The notes beneath the pieces were generated by a model, which saw only the letters and a list, made by a program, of their open reading frames with translations, did no database searches and had not been told where the DNA came from. A stretch of 38,631 nucleotides of DNA from Neomegalonema sp. GTDB lineage: Bacteria > Pseudomonadota > Alphaproteobacteria > Rhodobacterales > Rhodobacteraceae. The DNA lies in contig JALEGB010000122.1 of NCBI GenBank assembly GCA_022760355.1, positions 1 through 38,631 on the forward strand. Direction: 5' to 3'. Positions 33,005 through 38,631 of the stretch are shown one piece after another. A program made the position numbers and the translations under genes. Each line of letters starts with the position of its first letter. Positions within the stretch are counted from its first letter, which is position 1.

Positions 33005-34222
33005 GTGCGGACGGAAAGAATCCTTTTTGACGGTCACGCGGGCGATAAGCTCGCCGCGAGACTGGATCTGCCTGAATTCGAGACGCGCGCCTATGCGCTT
33101 TTCGCCCACTGTTTTACGTGCGGCAAAGACATCGCCGCGGCGCGTAGGGTTGCGCAACGTTTGACCGAGCAGGGCGTAGCGGTGCTGCGGTTTGATTTCA
33201 CCGGGCTCGGCCATTCGAAAGGCGAGTTCGCAAACACCTCGTTTACATCGAACGTCGACGACTTGGTGCAGGCCGCCGCATGGCTGGCGGCGGAGAGAGC
33301 CGCGCCGAAGCTGATAATCGGTCATTCCCTTGGCGGCGCGGCCGCCATAGCCGCGGCGGCGCGGTTGCCGGAAGTGCGGGCGGTGGCGACGATCGGCGCG
33401 CCGGCGGATCCAGGGCATGTGCTGCATAATTTCGGCGGCGACCTCGCGAAGATCCGCGCCGACGGGGAGGCGGATGTCGAACTCGCGGGCAGACGTTTTC
33501 GTATTGGCCGCGGCTTCGTGGAGGATGTGGAGGCGGCGTCGCTTGATCAGATCTTGGCGACGTTGAAGCGCCCGCTCCTGGTCATGCATGCGCCGCGGGA
33601 CGAATTTGTGGGCATCGACAACGCCTCGCATATTTTCGCCGCGGCGAAGCATCCCAAAAGTTTTGTCAGCCTTGACAATGCGGACCATCTTCTGACGCGA
33701 GAGGAGGATGCGGCCTACGCAGCGGACGTGATCGCCGCTTGGGCCGGGCGCTATGCGCTGCCGACGTCTTCGCTCGAGGCTGGCGCTGCGGACGCGTCGT
33801 TGGTCCGTTCGGCCGAGGTTGATCCAGCGCGCTTTCTGCAGAGCATCTATGCTGGCGGCCGTCATTTTCATGCGGATGAGCCAAAGTCTGTGGGCGGCGA
33901 GGGGCTGGGACCAACGCCCTATGATCTCGTTGCAGCCGGTCTGGCCGCATGCACCTCGATGACGGTGCGGATGTACGCCCGCCGCAAGGGGCTCAAACTT
34001 GATCGCGTGTATGTCGATGTTTCGCACCAGAAAATTCACGCATCGGACTGTGCGGATTGCGAGGCCGCGCATGGGCGCGTCGACGAGTTTAGCCGCACCG
34101 TTTATCTTGAGGGAGAGCTCTCAGAAACCGAGCGCGCGAAGCTGATGGAAATCGCTGACAAATGTCCGGTTCATCGGACGTTGGAAGGCGAGATCAAGGT
34201 GAGAACGGTGATGGGGTCGTAG
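33005..34222 (+). CDS. Alpha/beta-hydrolase-OsmC fusion protein
   Basis: Bifunctional protein of 405 residues. Residues 1-250 form a serine hydrolase with the nucleophile S108 in IIGHSLGGAAA, a late Asp in HAPRDEFVGID and a His in LDNADHLL. Residues 265-405 form an OsmC-type peroxidase domain with the two reactive cysteines in AACTSMTVRMY and KCPVHRTLEG. OsmC proteins reduce organic hydroperoxides; the fusion is a known architecture whose hydrolase substrate is unclear. The start is GTG 33005 with AGGGAGG 6 bases upstream; the longer frame from 32981 is not preferred. The stop codon lies in an imperfect 19-base tandem duplication. It follows the DUF262 gene by 111 bases and is probably transcribed separately. 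Confidence 0.88.
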   Translation: MRTERILFDGHAGDKLAARLDLPEFETRAYALFAHCFTCGKDIAAARRVAQRLTEQGVAVLRFDFTGLGHSKGEFANTSFTSNVDDLVQAAAWLAAERAAPKLIIGHSLGGAAAIAAAARLPEVRAVATIGAPADPGHVLHNFGGDLAKIRADGEADVELAGRRFRIGRGFVEDVEAASLDQILATLKRPLLVMHAPRDEFVGIDNASHIFAAAKHPKSFVSLDNADHLLTREEDAAYAADVIAAWAGRYALPTSSLEAGAADASLVRSAEVDPARFLQSIYAGGRHFHADEPKSVGGEGLGPTPYDLVAAGLAACTSMTVRMYARRKGLKLDRVYVDVSHQKIHASDCADCEAAHGRVDEFSRTVYLEGELSETERAKLMEIADKCPVHRTLEGEIKVRTVMGS

Positions 34223-34248
34223 TAAGGTAATGGGCTCGTAGTAAAAGG
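34211..34248 (+). repeat. Imperfect tandem duplication across the OsmC stop codon
   Basis: ATGGGGTCGTAGTAAGGTA (34211-34229) is followed directly by ATGGGCTCGTAGTAAAAGG (34230-34248). The first copy contains the TAG that ends the OsmC-fusion gene; the second duplicates it outside the gene. It looks like replication slippage and does not alter the protein. Confidence 0.7.
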
Positions 34249-34380
34249 TGCGACGCCCAGCGCAGGCGGGGCGCCGCAAATGGCGCGTCTTCCGACGACA
34301 TCACGCCGATCGGAAAACGCGCGCGGTGTTGAACGCTTCCACGCTCGCCCTGCATTTGTGTTTCGCAGCAGCGCGCCGGC

Positions 34381-34932
34381 TTAGCAGGGCAGAGCTTTGC
34401 GCTTGCAGCGGTAGCGGTCTCGGTTCGGGTTGCGCCGCGGCAAGGCTTTGGCGAACAGCAGCCCCATTGCGCGCTTAAAGCGCGGCGAACCAGGATACGC
34501 CAGATCGCTTGAGAACAGAGTCGCGCGCGACTCGACTTCGAACCCGTCGCAAAAAGCGACCGTGGCGGTGGTCGGGGCCCGCGTTCCAAAAGACGGGATC
34601 CGGCGTGGATCGCCATGGCAAATCCGATCGCCAGCCGGCGCGGGGCCGAATACCAGGACGATCCGATCGATCCGATCATCCTCCGGATCGAACTCGATCA
34701 CACGAAACGGTTTGTCAGCGAACCAGCCGGGCAGCGACAGATGAGCCGCCATCTCTTCTTCTCCCCCCTCCGGCGCGCCATAGATCTCAATCAGCGCGCC
34801 ATGCGCCGTCGCACGGCTAACGGATAGGCGAGAGTAGGGCGTTTCAATCTCAACAGCGCGGATGACATTTTCCGCCGCCGCCGGCGCGGAAAGGGCGATC
34901 AGCGCTGCGGCTGCGAGTGAACGAATGCGCAT
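34381..34932 (-). CDS. Exported protein of unknown function
   Basis: A 183-residue protein with a clear signal peptide (MRIRSLAAAALIALSAPAAA, cleavage near residue 21). The mature part begins ENVIRAVEIETPYSRLSVSRA, contains an acidic stretch (EEEMAAHLSLPG, FDPEDDRIDRI) and three cysteines, and ends in a strongly basic tail (RRNPNRDRYRCKRKALPC). ATG 34932 has GGGGAG at 5-base spacing. No known domain is recognised. It stands alone between an OsmC gene and an ABC importer, convergent with the former. It is probably periplasmic. Confidence 0.7.
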   Translation of the reverse strand: MRIRSLAAAALIALSAPAAAENVIRAVEIETPYSRLSVSRATAHGALIEIYGAPEGGEEEMAAHLSLPGWFADKPFRVIEFDPEDDRIDRIVLVFGPAPAGDRICHGDPRRIPSFGTRAPTTATVAFCDGFEVESRATLFSSDLAYPGSPRFKRAMGLLFAKALPRRNPNRDRYRCKRKALPC

Positions 34933-35042
34933 AGGGGCTCCCCTGGCAAATTGCGAACGACCATGACGGGGGGCGTTTAATCGCGGCAATCCGGCGAAAA
35001 CGCGCCGGTTGGATGGCGGTTGCGGCGCAGGCGCAACCGCAC

Positions 35043-35075
35043 AAAAAAAGACGCCGCGCCCAGAAGCGCGACGTC
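35043..35075 (-). terminator. Intrinsic terminator of the ABC-importer operon
   Basis: In the minus-strand RNA, GACGTCGCGC pairs with GCGCGGCGTC (one G-U pair) around a 6-base loop, followed by seven U. It lies 26 bases after the stop of the binding-protein gene and so ends the ABC operon. Confidence 0.85.
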
Positions 35076-35101
35076 CGATGCTTCGCCCGTGTGGCGTCAG
35101 C

Positions 35102-35899
35102 TTAGAGCGCTGGCAGCGGCGGCAGCGGCTGGCCGAGCCATTTTTTCGACAGGGTGTCGAGGGTGCCGTTCAGCTTGCGGGTCAGAACCCAAACGTTGAC
35201 CCACTTCAGCAGATCCATGCTGCCGGTCTTGACGCCGATATACGAAGGCGAGTTCGAAAGAACGAACTTAACTTCGAGTTCAAAGTCAGGATGATCCTTC
35301 GAGATCTGCAGCGCGGTGATGTTGCCGGTGACGATGACGTCAACCTGACCCGAGACGAATGCGGCGATGGTGCCGGCATTGTCGCCGAAGCGGGTGATTT
35401 TCGCGTCTTTAGGCGCAACGGCGCTCAGCTTCAGATCTTCCAGGGTTCCGCCGGTGACGGCGACTTTTTTACCTGCGAGATCGGCAACCGAGAATACTTC
35501 AACGCCGGCTTTCGCGAATGCGCCCGAGAAGAACGGAGCGTATGCGTGGCTGAACCAGATCGACTTTGCGCGGTCTGGGTTAGCGCCCAGGGTCGAGATG
35601 ACCAGATCGACGCGGTCGGTTTCCAGGAACGGAATACGCTGCTTCGAGGTGACCAGAACCATCTCGAGCTTCACGCCCATGTCCTTCGCGATCATCTTCG
35701 CGACGTCGACATCATAGCCTTCGTGCTCGCCCGAAGCGCCAACCGAGCCGAATGGCGGGAAGCTTTCCGGAACACCGATTTTGATGGTGCCCGACTTCAG
35801 GATTTCTTTCAGCTCGCGCGCTTCTGCTGCGGTGAATGAAGCAGCGGCTGCGCCCAGAGCAAAAGCGGCGGCGGCGATCGACTTAAATCCAGACCACAT
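35102..35899 (-). CDS. ABC transporter substrate-binding protein, polar amino-acid type (family 3)
   Basis: Periplasmic receptor of 265 residues. The signal peptide MWSGFKSIAAAAFALGAAAASFTAAEA ends near residue 28. The family-3 pattern follows: LKSGTIKIGVPESFPPFG, the lobe-1 signature GYDVDVAKMIAKDMGVKLEMV, LETDRVDLVIST, and GSMDLLKWVNVWV near the end. Codons are biased toward strongly expressed forms (AAG, ATC, CGT, GTT), as expected of an abundant binding protein. It is the last gene of the importer operon, 33 bases after the second permease, and is followed by a strong terminator. The ligand is probably an amino acid or a ureide-like compound, the latter only by vicinity to ureidoglycolate lyase. 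Confidence 0.92.
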   Translation of the reverse strand: MWSGFKSIAAAAFALGAAAASFTAAEARELKEILKSGTIKIGVPESFPPFGSVGASGEHEGYDVDVAKMIAKDMGVKLEMVLVTSKQRIPFLETDRVDLVISTLGANPDRAKSIWFSHAYAPFFSGAFAKAGVEVFSVADLAGKKVAVTGGTLEDLKLSAVAPKDAKITRFGDNAGTIAAFVSGQVDVIVTGNITALQISKDHPDFELEVKFVLSNSPSYIGVKTGSMDLLKWVNVWVLTRKLNGTLDTLSKKWLGQPLPPLPAL

Positions 35900-35932
35900 A
35901 ATGAACCTCGTTGGTTTGGGTGGCTCGGTGAA

Positions 35933-36670
35933 TCACGCAGCCTTCTGGCTTTGTGATATGTGCGGCCGGTCTCTTTCGGCGTTGTGACGGCGCTCAATCC
36001 GCCGCGCCCAGACCGACAATGGGAAGCAAAGGCTGAAATAAATCACCGCCATCAGCGGATAGATGACGAAGGGCTCCGTATCCGGCACGGGCGCGTTCGC
36101 CCATTTTTTTCCCATTCGCATCAGATCCTCGAACCCGATGATGAAGGCGAGCGAGGTGCCCTTGATGATCTGTACAAGCATGTTGATGGTTGGGGCGGCG
36201 GCGTGCCGCACCGCTTGGGGCGCTACAACCCTGCGCAACACGCCGAAAAAGCGCATGCCCAGCGCGTAGCCGCCTTCCCACTGTCCCGAATGGACAGCTT
36301 CAACGCTGCCGCGCCAGACATCAGCGAGGTAGGCGCTTGTATAAATGGTCAGCGCTGCGGACGCCGCAACCCAAGGATCGACGTTGAGCTCGAACAGCCG
36401 AGGGGCGGCCAAGCCGAACAGGAACAGGAGCATGAGCAGCGGCGTCGATTGGAAAAACCACATATATGCGCTGGCGACGCCGCGCGTCAGGCGGTTCGGT
36501 AGGATGTGACCGAGGGCGACCACTAATCCCAGAAGGCTGCCGCCGAAGAAAGCGATTAACGAAAGATAGATTGTGAATTGGGTTGCATAGAGGAGCTGCA
36601 GCGATACAATTTGCAGCTGCTTGAAATTAATATCGGCAAAAAAGCCTGCGAGCCAATTTAAATCCATCAT
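35933..36670 (-). CDS. ABC amino-acid transporter permease (HisM/GlnP family), second subunit
   Basis: Inner-membrane permease of 245 residues with about five hydrophobic segments. The family block WRGSVEAVHSGQWEGGYALGMRFFGVLRRVVAPQA near residue 130 is the EAA loop that contacts the ATPase, and APTINMLVQIIKGTSLAFIIG follows. Its ATG (36670) overlaps the stop codon of the first permease (ATGA), so the two are translated in coupling. The two permeases would form a heterodimer. No ATP-binding subunit lies in the operon or elsewhere in the window. Confidence 0.93.
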   Translation of the reverse strand: MMDLNWLAGFFADINFKQLQIVSLQLLYATQFTIYLSLIAFFGGSLLGLVVALGHILPNRLTRGVASAYMWFFQSTPLLMLLFLFGLAAPRLFELNVDPWVAASAALTIYTSAYLADVWRGSVEAVHSGQWEGGYALGMRFFGVLRRVVAPQAVRHAAAPTINMLVQIIKGTSLAFIIGFEDLMRMGKKWANAPVPDTEPFVIYPLMAVIYFSLCFPLSVWARRIERRHNAERDRPHISQSQKAA

Positions 36671-37404
36671 CGGGCTCGCTTCCATTTAAAGAAGTGATTG
36701 TCGATCAGTTGAAGAATACCTTTGAAGGCAAGTGAGAGGAGAATATATCCCACGGTTAAAATAATGAAAACCTCAAAGGTTCTGAAGATCTCTTTGTCAA
36801 TATCAAACCCAGCTTTTGTCAAATCATTGACGCCAATTTCAGAAATAATGCCGGTTGTTAGAAAGAGGAAAATGAACTGGCTATTGAGCGATGGAAACAT
36901 CTTCGCCGTCGCCTGGGGAAATATTACCTTCCAGAAGATGCTGCGCCTCCGCAATCCTAGCGCCCGCGCGCCTTCGATTTGCCCCAGCGGCACGGCCTTA
37001 AAGCCGGCGCGCAAAATTTCAGCGAAATAGGCGGAGAAGTTCAGCGTCAGGCTGATCAACGCATGTTGCCAGAATTCGAGCGCGTAGCCGAAGAGGGTAG
37101 GCAGACCGAATGCAATGAAGAACAGTTGCACGATCAGCGGCGTATTGCGGAATACTTCGACGAATACCGCTGCTGGGGCGGCGACGACCGAATAGCCGCT
37201 GGTGCGGGCGCCTGCGAGGATGACCGCAAAGGCAAAGCCGAGCATGCCGGCGGCGGTTGTCAGAGCCGCGCTGACGGCGGCGCCATCCGCGAGCAACCAC
37301 ATATATTCGGGGTTGCGATATATTTCGAAGAACCGGAGCTTGTCGCCAAGTTCCTCCACCCATTTACTGAGCGCGCCAGGTTCTGCGAAAAGGTCTCCAA
37401 ACAT
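36667..37404 (-). CDS. ABC amino-acid transporter permease (HisQ/GltJ family), first subunit
   Basis: Inner-membrane permease of 245 residues, first gene of the importer operon. About five hydrophobic segments are seen. The EAA loop is FKAVPLGQIEGARALGLRRRSIFWKVIFPQA near residue 145, and EVFRNTPLIVQLFFIAFGLP near 95 is the typical HisMQ-type signature. ATG 37404 follows GGGAGGG by about 9 bases; the open frame extends upstream to 37527 but without a site. It is translationally coupled to the second permease. Its promoter lies in the 198-base gap before ureidoglycolate lyase, where a perfect palindrome GGAAATTTCC (37485-37494) might be an operator. Confidence 0.93.
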   Translation of the reverse strand: MFGDLFAEPGALSKWVEELGDKLRFFEIYRNPEYMWLLADGAAVSAALTTAAGMLGFAFAVILAGARTSGYSVVAAPAAVFVEVFRNTPLIVQLFFIAFGLPTLFGYALEFWQHALISLTLNFSAYFAEILRAGFKAVPLGQIEGARALGLRRRSIFWKVIFPQATAKMFPSLNSQFIFLFLTTGIISEIGVNDLTKAGFDIDKEIFRTFEVFIILTVGYILLSLAFKGILQLIDNHFFKWKRAR

Positions 37405-37602
37405 GTCCAATCGCCCTCCCCGGTGGCTTGTGCATAACCGTGTTTGGGGCGATTTCGCAAGTGCTAACTGACGCTTTTTTCGGCGGAAATTTCCAATATT
37501 AAGGGTTGTGTAAGCGGCCGCAAGCACCTGCGCTGGATTTGGGCGGTCATTCAGATATTTGTGATAAAATTGTATGGCTGATGCGAAACAAACCGGATCT
37601 GG

Positions 37603-38151
37603 TCAGGTGTTGTGTTGATCAGGACGCCCCTCCAACCCTGTAATCATCGGCGGCTGTTCAAACCAGTGCTCCTCTAAATTCTGCACTGGATCATTCGGAT
37701 CATCTGCGATCCGATCAATCACGGCGAAATCGCTTGTGGCGTGCAGCGGCGTAAGGACCCCATGCCAAACATTTCTCAATAGATTTACGCCCTGCCCAGC
37801 CTCTGTAACAAATGCGCGCGGGGTTCCAGGCGCGCCGTCGTTGTCTGGCGCGACGATTACTAGGAACGGCCGCTCGGAAAGCGGCAAAAACGCCTGCGAC
37901 CCGAGGGGATGACGCTCCATCATCTCGAGGCGGTGCGGCAACTCTACGGGCTGAGAGCGAAAGAGGCTGACGCCCGCATGGCCACGGACGAACGCGAGCC
38001 GGGCAAGATTATGAAAACGCCCGCATCGCCCCTGATTAATCCACATTGTCGGCTGTTCGCCGGCTTGTATCACGTCGCCAAAAGGCTGAAAGCCCACTGG
38101 TTCGAGCAGTTCAACCTGGATTTGAGCTGGCGTTTTGCTCGATGCATCCAT
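37603..38151 (-). CDS. allA: Ureidoglycolate lyase (AllA family)
   Basis: A 182-residue enzyme of the AllA cupin family that splits ureidoglycolate into glyoxylate and urea, late in purine and allantoin breakdown. Family features: VELLEPVGFQPFGDVIQAG at the start, the cupin blocks HRLEMMERHPLGSQAFLPLS near residue 75 and FLVIVAPD, then GQGVNLLRNVWHGVLTPLHA near 120 and FAVIDR, with likely active-site H and R residues. ATG 38151 follows GAGAGG by 7 bases. It lies 198 bases upstream of the ABC importer on the same strand, which hints that the importer could bring in a ureide or its nitrogen products. No other allantoin genes are in the window. Confidence 0.92.
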   Translation of the reverse strand: MDASSKTPAQIQVELLEPVGFQPFGDVIQAGEQPTMWINQGRCGRFHNLARLAFVRGHAGVSLFRSQPVELPHRLEMMERHPLGSQAFLPLSERPFLVIVAPDNDGAPGTPRAFVTEAGQGVNLLRNVWHGVLTPLHATSDFAVIDRIADDPNDPVQNLEEHWFEQPPMITGLEGRPDQHNT

Positions 38152-38262
38152 GATATCGCCTCTCTGTGCGTGCGAGATGAGTGCAGCGCTTAATCTTGAC
38201 TAAAACGCTATGTTTTTGGATGCTCGCACATCAACCAACGACGCAAGGTATTAGCAAACACC

Positions 38263-38508
38263 ATGGGCGAGAAGCTGCCATCTCCATGTATCGACATATG
38301 CAAGTTTAAACGGGAAGGCCGCTGCATCGGCTGCTCGATGAACAAGGCCGACAAAAAGGCGTTCAAAAAACTGTCCAAGCCAAAGCATCAGCGGCAGTTT
38401 ATCGACGCGTTGCTGGAGCGACAGGCGGAGATGGGAAAATATACGCACTGGGCGAACGCCTATCGCCGCAAATGCGCAAAGAAGTCCGCGCCTTGTGTCT
38501 TGGATTGA
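38263..38508 (+). CDS. DUF1289-family small cysteine-rich protein
   Basis: An 81-residue protein. The DUF1289 core SPCIDICKFKREGRCIGCSM near residues 7-26 has four cysteines (C-x3-C, then C-x2-C) likely to bind zinc or an Fe-S centre. A basic helical tail ends in CVLD. ATG 38263 opens the frame; no strong ribosome site is visible. It is divergent from ureidoglycolate lyase. Function of the family is unknown. Confidence 0.8.
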   Translation: MGEKLPSPCIDICKFKREGRCIGCSMNKADKKAFKKLSKPKHQRQFIDALLERQAEMGKYTHWANAYRRKCAKKSAPCVLD

Positions 38509-38549
38509 CGACGCCTGATGAAGGGGTTTCGACCCTAGAGCGTGCGCCG

Positions 38550-38631
38550 ACCAAGTGGATACCGGTTGGCGGGAACAGCACGCGACAAAACAAAGAGTTA
38601 GAGCCTGGAGCCGATCCAACTTGATCGGCGA
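38550..38631 (+). repeat. Dispersed intergenic repeat, copy 2 (runs to the window end)
   Basis: Begins about 40 bases after the DUF1289 stop codon and reaches the window edge, so it may extend further. It aligns along its length to 17770-17850. The end carries CCGATC-N6-GATCGG, the palindrome shared with copy 1. The motif AAGTGGATACCGGTT resembles the intergenic repeats widespread in Rhizobiales genomes, from memory only. Confidence 0.6.

Noticed and set aside
32990-34072. Long minus-strand frame of 360 codons opposite the OsmC-fusion gene
   Set aside because: Shadow of a gene with complete hydrolase and OsmC motifs; no domain of its own.
37485-37494. Perfect palindrome GGAAATTTCC before the ABC permease as an operator
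   Set aside because: Ten bases with no neighbour repeat or known regulator; too little evidence for a separate feature.
1-38631. tRNA, rRNA, riboswitch or CRISPR array
   Set aside because: Both strands were read for T-loop motifs, regularly spaced repeats and known aptamer patterns; none was found by eye.

Overview
The window is GC-rich, gene-dense DNA that looks like the chromosome of an alphaproteobacterium. This is an inference from TRAP and ABC importers, catabolic regulons, a methyl-accepting chemotaxis protein with a WLEF-type C-terminal tail, a DUF1289 protein and dispersed palindromic intergenic repeats. No rRNA, tRNA, CRISPR array, phage module or complete insertion sequence was seen. 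About 35 protein genes are supported.

Layout. (1) 1-204: a short IS5-like inverted-repeat element with no transposase; its right end supplies the stop codon of a ribokinase gene. (2) 199-9048: a divergent catabolic regulon. On the minus strand are a TRAP importer (dctP-dctQ-dctM), a QuiC-type 3-dehydroshikimate dehydratase and a PfkB sugar kinase. On the plus strand are a GntR/FCD regulator, a Gfo/Idh/MocA oxidoreductase, an in-frame internally deleted remnant of shikimate dehydrogenase, and an HpcH/HpaI aldolase. Together they suggest uptake of a quinate/shikimate-like cyclic acid, or of a related sugar acid, with one enzyme lost. (3) 9139-14983: housekeeping and sensory genes: an RtcB-type RNA ligase, a c-type cytochrome preceded by an FNR/FixK-like box, a chemoreceptor and prfA. 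(4) 15110-19580: surface polysaccharide genes (a capsule-synthesis-like protein and a CMP-sugar synthetase), a PaaX-family regulator and a secreted FG-GAP-like protein. (5) 19647-27514: a homogentisate regulon. MarR regulator, fumarylacetoacetase and a semialdehyde dehydrogenase lie on the minus strand. Homogentisate dioxygenase, an unusual metallo-beta-lactamase-fold protein, a flavin aromatic hydroxylase and a DUF2783 protein lie on the plus strand. Maleylacetoacetate isomerase and 4-hydroxyphenylpyruvate dioxygenase are absent from the window. (6) 27710-34932: a small membrane protein, a strongly expressed-looking OmpA-domain protein with a strong terminator, a methyltransferase, a single-chain DUF262-DUF1524 (GmrSD-like) putative defence nuclease, an alpha/beta-hydrolase-OsmC fusion and an exported protein of unknown function. 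(7) 35102-38508: an amino-acid-type ABC importer (two permeases and a binding protein, no ATPase), ureidoglycolate lyase and a DUF1289 protein.

Most interesting points: the aroE deletion remnant inside an otherwise intact regulon; the homogentisate-linked MBL protein whose second metal site is replaced (Asp to Val, His to Arg, His to Arg); the fused DUF262-DUF1524 protein with a large acidic insert; and two families of short dispersed repeats lying just downstream of genes.
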